From NCBI GenBank assembly GCA_947594425.1, contig CANQED010000002.1, positions 188,364-252,363 of the forward strand: a stretch of 64,000 nt of DNA, written 5' to 3'. The notes beneath the pieces were generated by a model that searched no databases, was not told where the DNA came from, and was given only the letters and a program-made list of their open reading frames with translations. Shown here one piece after another: positions 19,102 to 26,400 of the stretch. The position numbers were made by a program, and so were the translations under genes. Source of the stretch: an uncultured Ruminiclostridium sp. (lineage in GTDB: Bacteria > Bacillota > Clostridia > Oscillospirales > Ruminococcaceae). Position 1 is the stretch's first letter; each line of letters starts with the position of its first letter.

Positions 19102-19737
19102 ATGAAAAGTAAACTATCTGCTGCAATTATCAGCCTTATGCTTATGCTGACCCTCACCGCCTGCGAGGAAGAAATCGAGCCTAAGATACTCGCCTCGGTG
19201 AACGGGCATAATATCACCCAAGAGCAGTTTGACGAGACCCGCAAATTTTATCGCCTTCAAACGGAAAAAATGAAAGATGTGATATTCAGTTCCGACGATT
19301 ATACCGAGAGTGATCTCGCACAGCTCTCACAGACAGGCATTTTCGAGCTTAAGAGCGATAAAGAATATCTCGATATTATGATAGAGAATGAATATTTTGC
19401 CTCGTTAGAGCCATCGGATGAGACATACAAGGATATGTACAACTCCGCAAAGGATTCATATGAAGTGACAGCCGCCGCGGATGACGACTATTCGGTAAAA
19501 TATAATAACGCCGTAAACGAGATAATAAGCGAGATGGGCTGGACGTTAGACGATTATTTAGACGCTATTGCCGATCTATGGCTTGCGACCTATGAAAAGA
19601 AAGAGCTCAAGATAAAATACGCCGAGGAAAACGACACATCAGACGTCGAACAATTTGATAAGGAATTTGAAGATTACCTTAATTCCGAGATAGAGAAAGC
19701 CACCGCTGTCTATTTAGATACCGGCGGAGACAATTAA
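19102..19737 (+). CDS. Lipoprotein with SurA/PrsA N-terminal-like domain
   Basis: The 211-residue protein starts at the ATG 7 bases after AAGGAG; an earlier in-frame start is unsupported. A lipobox ends TLTAC (Cys about 21). The mature part begins ILASVNGHNITQEQFDE, the hallmark of SurA/PrsA-type chaperone N-domains, and continues as charged helices. It is too short to hold the parvulin prolyl isomerase domain of PrsA, and none is visible. It may be an extracytoplasmic chaperone-like protein, or its role may be unrelated to folding. It stands alone between its own promoter and the terminator at 19749. Confidence 0.82.
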   Translation: MKSKLSAAIISLMLMLTLTACEEEIEPKILASVNGHNITQEQFDETRKFYRLQTEKMKDVIFSSDDYTESDLAQLSQTGIFELKSDKEYLDIMIENEYFASLEPSDETYKDMYNSAKDSYEVTAAADDDYSVKYNNAVNEIISEMGWTLDDYLDAIADLWLATYEKKELKIKYAEENDTSDVEQFDKEFEDYLNSEIEKATAVYLDTGGDN

Positions 19738-19748
19738 AACTACATACA

Positions 19749-19778
19749 AAAAGGACGTTCATTTGCGAACGTCCTTTT
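19749..19778. terminator. Bidirectional terminator
   Basis: AAAAGGACGTTC and GAACGTCCTTTT form a 12-base stem with a 6-base loop and T-rich flanks on both strands. It separates the convergent lipoprotein and DUF4956 genes. Confidence 0.85.
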
Positions 19779-19793
19779 AATTTGCCTGTTTAC

Positions 19794-20489
19794 TTAATTC
19801 ATATATTCGCCGTTGTACTCGAGCAAGGTCACGCTGTCCACGCCCTCTATCGCCTTAAAGCGCGAAAGCTGGGAGGTGTCGTTGTTCTTGACCTTTATCT
19901 CGACAGAGAGCTCTAATTTATCGCCGACCTGCGTTTTATTCTTAAGGCGGTGCTTTATCGAGCCGAGCTGAGCGGATACGTTATCCTCCGCCGAGGCGCT
20001 GTAGCGCACCACTAACAGATAGCAGCGGCGCTCTTTCTTAACTATGCTCATAACTATGTAAAGCACGCCGACGAACACCGAGCCGATTATCGCTACAAAA
20101 TAGAGTCCCGCGCCCGCCGTCAGTCCCGCGGCTACTCCCCAGAATAAAAAGCCCACGTCGAGCGGGTCCTTTATCGCCGAGCGAAAACGCACAATAGACA
20201 ACGCGCCGACCATACCGAGCGACAGCACTATGTTTGCGCTTATCGTCATGATTATAAACGCGGTGACTACCGTCACGAGCACAAGCAGTATGTTGAAGTT
20301 GTCTGAGTAGACCACTCCGCGATAAAACATACGGTATACAAAGTAGATGATAAGCCCGCAGACCGTCGCGGTCAGCAGCGCCAGTATAATTCGCGGCAAA
20401 GACAGATTTTCGAGCTGTGCGGACAGGTCAAAGCTCTGCCCGATAAGGGATAATATGTCGGCGTTCTCCGCCATAGCAGTAATGTACAT
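19794..20489 (-). CDS. DUF4956 membrane protein
   Basis: The 231-residue protein starts at the ATG 5 bases after GGAGG. It has about four membrane segments (residues 30-150), including the conserved GMVGALSIVRFRSAIKDPLD block that defines this family, followed by a soluble C-terminal domain. It is 17 bases downstream of the VTC-domain gene; the same pair is often seen in Firmicutes and actinobacteria, which suggests a joint membrane-linked function, possibly polyphosphate-related. The biochemical role of DUF4956 is not established. Confidence 0.88.
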   Translation of the reverse strand: MYITAMAENADILSLIGQSFDLSAQLENLSLPRIILALLTATVCGLIIYFVYRMFYRGVVYSDNFNILLVLVTVVTAFIIMTISANIVLSLGMVGALSIVRFRSAIKDPLDVGFLFWGVAAGLTAGAGLYFVAIIGSVFVGVLYIVMSIVKKERRCYLLVVRYSASAEDNVSAQLGSIKHRLKNKTQVGDKLELSVEIKVKNNDTSQLSRFKAIEGVDSVTLLEYNGEYMN

Positions 20490-20506
20490 TTTTTCCTCCG
20501 AAAAGA

Positions 20507-21217
20507 TCAATATACGCTTTTGTGCAGCTGCGAGAGCTTGTCACGGCAGATAAGAAATTTTGAGAACGCCGCGCGCTCGAGCTTTACACCCTGTACAAGC
20601 TGTGCGAGATGGTCGGGCAGCAGCTCGTCATATTTTAATTCTACGACTGCGGGAGAGTCGGTGACGGGGATATATCTTATATCCGTCGAAAACATATCGG
20701 GCGAGAATACACCCGCCTTAAACCCGCTGTCTATCGTAAAGCGGACATTGCCCTCGCGATTTATAAACGCCTCGCGGTTATAATCCACCACCACCGACGG
20801 CAAAAGCCGCGAAAGCGAATTACTGACCGACGCGTCCCACAGCACGCTGTCCTCGGGCATCTCTTCTAAAGAAAAAAGAAAATCCCCGTTAAGTATCCTT
20901 ATGTACTGCTCTTTGGTTATCCACATACCGCGCTTAGATACCATATCGCGATCCTTGTACTTGCACTCAAAGCGCAATAGCGACGGATCGAGGTCATAAG
21001 TGCGTATGCGGTACTTTTTCCTGACGTCGCCGCCTAACAGCTTATCATTGTACGCGCTCATATACACGTCGTCGAGATAAAGGCTCGTCACTCTATAGCT
21101 ACCGCCGTGCTCGTCGGGCTTCATCGCCGAGGCAAAACGCTCGCGCAGTATCTCACACTGCGCCGCCGTCGCGGGAAATTTCAGCTCATAGCGCAGCTTT
21201 CTGTCCTTGTACAGCAA
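20507..21217 (-). CDS. VTC-domain protein (polyphosphate polymerase-like)
   Basis: The 236-residue protein starts at TTG, supported by AAAGGAGG 5 bases upstream. It matches the VTC/CYTH-like tunnel fold: an RYELKF strand, YLDD, KKYRIRTYD and FECKYKDRDMVSKRG provide the rows of Arg, Lys and Glu that bind phosphate chains in yeast Vtc4. Bacterial members are thought to make or bind polyphosphate. No membrane segment is seen; the partner DUF4956 protein would supply it. Confidence 0.88.
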   Translation of the reverse strand: MLYKDRKLRYELKFPATAAQCEILRERFASAMKPDEHGGSYRVTSLYLDDVYMSAYNDKLLGGDVRKKYRIRTYDLDPSLLRFECKYKDRDMVSKRGMWITKEQYIRILNGDFLFSLEEMPEDSVLWDASVSNSLSRLLPSVVVDYNREAFINREGNVRFTIDSGFKAGVFSPDMFSTDIRYIPVTDSPAVVELKYDELLPDHLAQLVQGVKLERAAFSKFLICRDKLSQLHKSVY

Positions 21218-21260
21218 AGCGTCCTCCTTTAGCGGTGTAATTTATCGTCCGTTTTTTGTA

Positions 21261-21289
21261 AGTATAGCATAAACTTTAATCGATGTCAA
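21261..21289 (-). promoter_or_regulatory. Promoter of the VTC/DUF4956 operon
   Basis: On the minus strand TTGACA (21289-21284) and TATACT (21266-21261) are spaced by 17 bases, about 44 bases before the TTG start codon. Confidence 0.75.
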
Positions 21290-21320
21290 GAATTTATAAT
21301 ACAATGCATTGCAAAAAATA

Positions 21321-21354
21321 AAGGGTGTAAAAAGCTCTCGCCCTTTACACCCTT
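21321..21354 (-). terminator. Terminator of the YabE-like gene
   Basis: AAGGGTGTAAA and TTTACACCCTT form an 11-base stem with a 12-base loop. On the minus strand it is followed by TATTTTTTGC. Confidence 0.8.
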
Positions 21355-21366
21355 GATATTGACAAT

Positions 21367-22602
21367 TTAATATCCCGCTCTTATAACGTATATATCTACC
21401 AAACGGTAGCCCCACGCGCACGCGTCACTGTAGTGGGTCTCGTTGCCCATATACACGTCCACGGGGATAGTGCCGTCCATCATACCGTTTCCGGTGTCGG
21501 CGGCAATAGCGTAGCCGTAGCATACATCGTTATTCTGTCCGACGATGTATAGAAGCGAGCCGTAAGGGATAACGTTAGGATTTACCGCAACGGTGCCTAT
21601 CTCGGCGGGAAGTCCGCTCGCGGTCTTAGCTCCGTCATACGCGGTATAAGCGGTAGCGGGTCCCGAGATAATATACTCATAATTAACGGGTCTGCCGTTC
21701 TCGAGTACTATAGCGGGGTCGTCGATTTGGCAGTACGGCGTTGTCACCGCCGCGCCCTCGTATATCACCTCGTCGACCTTTTCGGAAATGACCTTAGTCT
21801 TAGATACGCTGTCGGTCTTTACCCCGTCGATATAGGTCTCGGTGACGGTGGTCTCGGTGACACCGTCTACGCCCTTAACGCCGACAGTTACCGTGCCTAT
21901 TGCCGAAAGATTATCCTTAACGGTCGAGGTCTCATAAGGCACTATCTCTTTAACGGTGCGCACCTTCTTTTCTACTCTGGTGACCTTTATCTCGCAGGGA
22001 GAGGTTATCTTTTTATCAAGCTTTACGCTTACTTTGTCGTCGCTGTCCACCTTAATATCCGCGCGGGCAAGAAGCTCTGCCGCGGTGTTGTTATTGCAGG
22101 ACACGCTCTTAGTTTCGCCGTCGGCGGTTATCTTTACTTCAAACGCCTTGGTGATGGATATCTTGTCGCCCTTTTTCACCGACTCTTCGCGGGCGGGAGA
22201 TACTATGTCAAATTCTCCTACGTCTATCGCAAATTCGTCGAGCAGCTCGCCTACGGTGCTGTCTATATTGTATACGGTGGCAATTTCTTCCCCGTCCGCC
22301 GTTACGGGAACCTCATAGGCGCGTATCACGTCAAGCTTAGCCACCGCGCTGTCCGCGCCGGTAAACCTTATCCTGTCGTATGCGCCGAGCATTATCTCGT
22401 TTTCGTCGAGTATCTCATAGGGGTCCGCCTGCATTGTGTACACCGTGGTGCGCATACCGCCGTCGGTTATCGTGACGTCGTATCTGAAATACATAAGACC
22501 CGTAAGTAAAAACGTGCTGATAAGACACGTAAGTATCAGGGCGATCTTTATGATCACCTTTCTTACAGAACGTAATCCGCTCTGCTCCTTTCTAAAATGC
22601 AT
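21367..22602 (-). CDS. YabE-like 3D-domain cell-wall protein (DUF348-G5-3D)
   Basis: The 411-residue protein has an N-terminal signal-anchor (about residues 17-38). Two DUF348 ubiquitin-like repeats follow (around 45-110 and 112-175). A G5-type domain follows with VRTVKEIVPYETSTVKD, and the C-terminus is a 3D barrel with the conserved acidic residues in AADTGNGMMDG and DVYMGNETHYSDACAWG. This resembles B. subtilis YabE and the catalytic barrel of lytic transglycosylases, so it is probably a wall-bound peptidoglycan hydrolase. The promoter, a tandem WalR-like site and an unusual leader lie upstream. Confidence 0.9.
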   Translation of the reverse strand: MHFRKEQSGLRSVRKVIIKIALILTCLISTFLLTGLMYFRYDVTITDGGMRTTVYTMQADPYEILDENEIMLGAYDRIRFTGADSAVAKLDVIRAYEVPVTADGEEIATVYNIDSTVGELLDEFAIDVGEFDIVSPAREESVKKGDKISITKAFEVKITADGETKSVSCNNNTAAELLARADIKVDSDDKVSVKLDKKITSPCEIKVTRVEKKVRTVKEIVPYETSTVKDNLSAIGTVTVGVKGVDGVTETTVTETYIDGVKTDSVSKTKVISEKVDEVIYEGAAVTTPYCQIDDPAIVLENGRPVNYEYIISGPATAYTAYDGAKTASGLPAEIGTVAVNPNVIPYGSLLYIVGQNNDVCYGYAIAADTGNGMMDGTIPVDVYMGNETHYSDACAWGYRLVDIYVIRAGY

Positions 22603-22788
22603 ATTACCATATCCTTTCTAACTGGGGAGCTGTTTTGCAGATCCTTTGTTTTGAAAAAATCGGTTTTAAATTTATCAAGTGATTTTTATATTGCTTTTCT
22701 TGATTTGTTTGTTCTTTCAAAGATCCGATTTTTCTGTCCGCGGCAAATGTCGCATTACAATTATGGTCGGTTTCTCAAGACCATAATC
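22603..22788 (-). other. Structured leader of the YabE-like gene
   Basis: The roughly 180-base leader contains a long-range stem AAAAATCGG (22655-22663) / CCGATTTTT (22725-22733). This stem encloses a second one, ATCAAG (22674-22679) / CTTGAT (22699-22704). A further inverted repeat ATTATGGTC / GACCATAAT (22760-22787) overlaps the predicted transcription start. I looked for the c-di-AMP (ydaO) riboswitch core and did not find it. Confidence 0.45.
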
Positions 22789-22817
22789 ATTATAATTTTT
22801 TCCTTTGTAAATGTCAA
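22789..22817 (-). promoter_or_regulatory. Promoter of the YabE-like gene
   Basis: On the minus strand TTGACA (22817-22812) and TATAAT (22794-22789) are separated by exactly 17 bases. The predicted start near 22782 gives a leader of about 180 bases. Confidence 0.8.
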
Positions 22818-22863
22818 ATAATTTTGAGAGGGCGTTTTTGGTGAATATGCACAAAAAAATAAT

Positions 22864-22902
22864 TGTAACCGTTTTGTAACTATTTTGTTACCGTTTTGTA
22901 AT
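22864..22902 (+). promoter_or_regulatory. Tandem WalR-type binding site (four hexamers)
   Basis: Four hexamers TGTAAC, TGTAAC, TGTTAC, TGTAAT start at 22864, 22875, 22886 and 22897, each 11 bases apart with 5-base spacers. Each neighbouring pair fits the WalR (YycF) consensus TGTWAH-N5-TGTWAH. The site begins 47 bases upstream of the -35 box of the YabE-like gene, a typical place for activation of autolysin genes. Confidence 0.65.
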
Positions 22903-22960
22903 AAGTAAAATTTTGTCAAAAACAGTAAAATACTGTATTTCTTCTTGTCAATTTAGCCAA

Positions 22961-23100
22961 AATTGAAAGCTCGGATTTTTGATGGCAAAAGTGCTAAAAA
23001 TTTTAACCGCCTCGGCTTATTTTTGGATAAATCTTACAATGCGTCTGTTATCCGAGCTTATTTTTATGATAGACGCATTGTCATAAAAAGCGTTTCAAGG
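22961..23100. other. Intergenic region with nested inverted repeats
   Basis: ACAATGCGTCT (23036-23046) and AGACGCATTGT (23071-23081) form a perfect 11-base inverted repeat. GCTCGGAT (22969-22976) and ATCCGAGC (23050-23057) form a second, interlocked 8-base repeat. It lies between the htrA terminator and the WalR-like site and codes for no recognisable protein. A small RNA or a mobile palindromic remnant is possible. Confidence 0.4.
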
Positions 23101-23104
23101 CGCA

Positions 23105-23147
23105 AAATACCCCGACGCGGGCGATACGCTTACGCGTCGGGGTATTT
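23105..23147 (-). terminator. Terminator of the HtrA gene
   Basis: AAATACCCCGACGCG and CGCGTCGGGGTATTT form a 15-base stem with a 13-base loop, followed on the minus strand by T-rich sequence, 26 bases beyond the htrA stop codon. Confidence 0.8.
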
Positions 23148-23172
23148 GGAATAGAGGAAAAATAAGACGTTG

Positions 23173-24681
23173 TCACTGTTTAAATTCGGCAAGCTCGCAG
23201 GTAATGGTCATCTGCTTTATATTGCCGACCTGGTTTGGTCTGAGCACGGTAAGCTCTACCGTGTCTCCGATATTGTGGTTAGCTATCTCGTTTTGGATAT
23301 CGGTCATGGAGGATACCTCCACATCGTCTATCTTTATGATGACGTCGCCGACGGTAAGACCGCTCTTTGCGACAGGCATATCCTCATCTATATATGTCAC
23401 GCGCAGTCCGTCCGACGGAAAGCCGTACATATATGCCGCATATTCTCCGAGCATCTGGCCGTTTATGCCCAGTCCCGGACGGTTAGACACATAGCCTAAG
23501 CTCATAAGGTCCTGTATTATCGGCTTAGCCTCGTTTATGGTTATCGCAAAGCCTATGCCCTCGGCTATCGTGCCCGAAGTGGTGTAGAAGTACTTGGTAT
23601 TCACTATGCCTATTACATTGCCGTACATATCAAACAGTCCTCCGCCGCTGTTGCCGTTATTTACCGCGGCGTCTATCTGTATGGTGCTGCACGCATAGCT
23701 GCTCTGGAGCAAGGACACGCGGTCAAGTCCCGATACTATGCCCTTTGTAAGCGAATTAGTAAGGGTATTCGGGTTGCCGATAGCGCATACCTCCTGCCCT
23801 ACCCGCACATTGTCGGAGTTGCCGAGCTTTGCGTACTCAAACGGGCGGTCGCGGGTGACCTTGAGCACCGCTATATCCGTCGCGTCGTCGATGCCGAGCA
23901 CCTCGGCCTCATACTCGTGCATTTCGTCGTTGTCGTCGGGGTCGGCCGCCTTTACCGTTACCTTTGCCGCGCCGTCAACAACGTGGGCGTTGGTTATCAC
24001 GTGCCCATCGGAGGTAAATATTACGCCGCTTCCGAGCGAGTCGGCGACAGGCTGGTCGCTGCCTTGGACGTTAGAATAATGATATACCACCACGGCGGAA
24101 TTTTTTACCTTTTCATAAAGCTCCTCGGCGTTTAACAGGACATTATTCTCGTCGTTATGCACCTTGCTTTCGTCGAGGGGGGCCTGCGTAGCGGTATTCT
24201 CATCGAGTATGGGGACGGACGTACGCTCTTCCGAGCTCTCAGTCGGCTGCTCGCCGACGCTGTCGGACACGACCGAATCGGTCGGCATTGAAAAGGGCTT
24301 AGTCCCTACGCCGTTAGCGAGCACCGAGCCCGCATATCCCGCGCCTAGCCCTACGACGAGCGCGGCGGCTACTGTCCCCGCGACAAGTCCTATGCGCCCC
24401 GAGCCCTTTTTGCGCGGCTCTTTTTCTTTCTTTACCTTTTTATTCTGCCCGCCTGCGGAGGTGTCGTACGGGGTGTTCTGCCAGCTGTTATAGCCGCTCG
24501 CCTGATCGGTGCGGTAATAGCCGTTGTATACGTTGTCCCTCATAGTCTGCTGCTCGGGCTGAGGGTTAAAATAAGGCTTTTCCTCAGCGGGGGCGGGCTG
24601 CTCGGCGGTGCCTAAGCTTTCTTCATTTACCTCGCCGTTTTCGGTAAGCTCGTTTTTTTCTTCAAAAATATTTTCAGACAT
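23173..24681 (-). CDS. htrA: HtrA/DegP-family membrane serine protease with PDZ domain
   Basis: The 502-residue protein has an acidic, disordered cytoplasmic N-terminus (about 1-90), one membrane segment (IGLVAGTVAAALVVGLGAG, about 95-118) and a Thr/Glu-rich linker. The trypsin-like domain has the triad His (ITNAHVVDGA, about 231), Asp (DDATDIAVLKV, about 264) and Ser (NNGNSGGGLFD, about 343). A PDZ domain ends the protein (PVAKSGLTVGDVIIKID). It should degrade or refold damaged proteins outside the membrane. It stands alone with its own terminator, not beside walRK as in many Firmicutes. Confidence 0.93.
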   Translation of the reverse strand: MSENIFEEKNELTENGEVNEESLGTAEQPAPAEEKPYFNPQPEQQTMRDNVYNGYYRTDQASGYNSWQNTPYDTSAGGQNKKVKKEKEPRKKGSGRIGLVAGTVAAALVVGLGAGYAGSVLANGVGTKPFSMPTDSVVSDSVGEQPTESSEERTSVPILDENTATQAPLDESKVHNDENNVLLNAEELYEKVKNSAVVVYHYSNVQGSDQPVADSLGSGVIFTSDGHVITNAHVVDGAAKVTVKAADPDDNDEMHEYEAEVLGIDDATDIAVLKVTRDRPFEYAKLGNSDNVRVGQEVCAIGNPNTLTNSLTKGIVSGLDRVSLLQSSYACSTIQIDAAVNNGNSGGGLFDMYGNVIGIVNTKYFYTTSGTIAEGIGFAITINEAKPIIQDLMSLGYVSNRPGLGINGQMLGEYAAYMYGFPSDGLRVTYIDEDMPVAKSGLTVGDVIIKIDDVEVSSMTDIQNEIANHNIGDTVELTVLRPNQVGNIKQMTITCELAEFKQ

Positions 24682-24873
24682 AACGCTCGCATCCTTTCAA
24701 AAATAAGCGATATATTATCTTTCGGACATACAGAGTGTAATTTTTCTCCTTTGCCCTATCGTATGATTAAAGTATAACCGCTATTTGTGAAAATATCGTG
24801 ATACGGTTTTGTTTTTTATGGGATATTTCTTTGTGGGTTTTTAAATATATTAAGGCTGTTTTTGCCGAATGCC

Positions 24874-24902
24874 TTGACAAATTATCCCGATGATACTATA
24901 AT
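24874..24902 (+). promoter_or_regulatory. Promoter of the AI-2E family gene
   Basis: TTGACA (24874-24879) and TATAAT (24897-24902) are spaced by 17 bases, and the start codon is about 50 bases downstream. Confidence 0.8.
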
Positions 24903-24954
24903 AATATATAATGATACCGATTATGTTTTGGTCTTCCGCAGGAAAGGAGGAGCT

Positions 24955-26337
24955 ATGAACTTTAAGTGGGATAAAAAATATCTCTACTGGGGAGTTACCG
25001 CGTTTTTGGTGCTTGTAGGCGCGATAGTGTTTTTCCTGTTACTGTCGGGGCTTGACTCTATACTCGGCACTGTCGGCAGCTTTCTTTCCATACTCACCCC
25101 CGTTTTATACGGCTTTATAATAGCGTATGTGCTTGCGCCTATCGCTAATTTTATCGAAAAGCCGTGCCTGCGCAGGCTGTTTTATACCATTCAGGACAAA
25201 AAGCGTGAAAAATTTCTGCGCGAGCACCCCGGGCAAGAGCCGCCGCCTAAGACCTTTCCGGTAAGAAAGGTCGCGAGGGTGACCAGCGTCGTTATCACTA
25301 TGCTTTTCGCCTTAGCGATAGTCACCACCATCATATGGATATTATTGCCCGAGATGATAGCGACTATAAATCTCCTTATCGGCAATATGTCGGGCTATAT
25401 CGACCAGATAACCGTATGGACGAGCGACATGCTTAAGAATTATCCCGAGGTAGAGCAGTACGTCCTGCAATTTACCAACGGGCTGTCCTCTATGCTCAAT
25501 AACTGGCTGTCCACCGAGCTGCTTCCGTCTATGACAAATGTGTGGAACTTGATAACCTCCAACGTTATGACGATAATAAGCGTATTTCTTAATCTGCTGC
25601 TCGGCTTTGTGATAGCGATATACTTTCTCAATAGTAAAGAGCTGTTCGCCGCGCAGTTTAAAAAGCTTACCTACTATCTGTTCAAGACCCACGCCGCAAA
25701 TAAGATAATAAGCACCGTGCGCGACGTGCACAAGTCTTTCGGTCAGTTTATTACCGGTACGCTGATAAACGCGTTTATAGTCGGCGCGCTGTATATAATA
25801 ATACTGAGCGTGCTTAATATGCAGTACGCCATACTTATCGGCGTAATAATGGGCATAACCTGCATTATACCGTTTTTCGGACCGTTTATCGGGGCGATAC
25901 CGAGCATATTTTTGCTACTGCTCGCCGACCCGTGGCAATGCTTGTATTTCGTGATAATTATGGTGATAATCCAGCAGCTGGACGGAAATGTGATCTCGCC
26001 GAAGATTATCGGCGACTCGATAGGGCTCTCGAGCTTCTGGGTAATATTCGGTATGCTGGTAGGTCAGGGGATATTCGGCTTTGCGGGACTTATCATAGGA
26101 ATACCGCTGTTTGCGGTGCTGTATTCGTTTGTCAAAAACAGAGTGTCCCACCGCCTGCAAAAGCGCGAGATGCCGTACGACTCGGACGACTATCGCGAGA
26201 TACACCATATAGACGAGGACACCGGCGAGCCCGTGCTGTTCCCTCACCCGCCCTATATGAAAAAGGATAAGCAAAAGCTGAGTCTTAAAGAAAAGTTTTC
26301 GTCCAAGAATAAGGATAAAAAGGATAAGAAAAAATAA
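24955..26337 (+). CDS. AI-2E family transporter (YtvI/TqsA-like)
   Basis: The 460-residue membrane protein starts at the ATG just after AAAGGAGG; an upstream extension has no signal. It has about eight membrane segments in the family pattern: two near the N-terminus (about 12-65), a long soluble loop, and a C-terminal block with GFVIAIYFLNSKE, FITGTLINAFIVGALY, ITCIIPFFGPFIGAIPSI and GIFGFAGLIIGIPLFAVLYS. The tail is very basic (KKDKQKLSLKEK and KDKKDKKK). The family is named for AI-2 export, but many members are ion or osmolyte exporters, so the substrate is open. Confidence 0.9.
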   Translation: MNFKWDKKYLYWGVTAFLVLVGAIVFFLLLSGLDSILGTVGSFLSILTPVLYGFIIAYVLAPIANFIEKPCLRRLFYTIQDKKREKFLREHPGQEPPPKTFPVRKVARVTSVVITMLFALAIVTTIIWILLPEMIATINLLIGNMSGYIDQITVWTSDMLKNYPEVEQYVLQFTNGLSSMLNNWLSTELLPSMTNVWNLITSNVMTIISVFLNLLLGFVIAIYFLNSKELFAAQFKKLTYYLFKTHAANKIISTVRDVHKSFGQFITGTLINAFIVGALYIIILSVLNMQYAILIGVIMGITCIIPFFGPFIGAIPSIFLLLLADPWQCLYFVIIMVIIQQLDGNVISPKIIGDSIGLSSFWVIFGMLVGQGIFGFAGLIIGIPLFAVLYSFVKNRVSHRLQKREMPYDSDDYREIHHIDEDTGEPVLFPHPPYMKKDKQKLSLKEKFSSKNKDKKDKKK

Positions 26338-26346
26338 GTTATGTAT

Positions 26347-26373
26347 AAGGGAAAGCCCAAGCGGTTTTCCCTT
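26347..26373 (+). terminator. Possible terminator after the AI-2E family gene
   Basis: AAGGGAAA and TTTCCCTT form an 8-base stem with a long loop and a weak T-run. The next gene (nnr) starts 27 bases later, so partial read-through is possible. Confidence 0.5.
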
Positions 26374-26400
26374 AAGCTTTAAGAATAAGAAAGGACGCTT

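Noticed and set aside
21727-22509. 260-codon frame opposite the YabE-like gene
   Set aside because: Long antisense openness follows from the codon bias of this genome; the sense protein has recognised domains.
22603-22788. c-di-AMP (ydaO-type) riboswitch before the YabE-like gene
   Set aside because: Looked for because such genes often carry it; the conserved GGG/GAATC-type core segments were not found.
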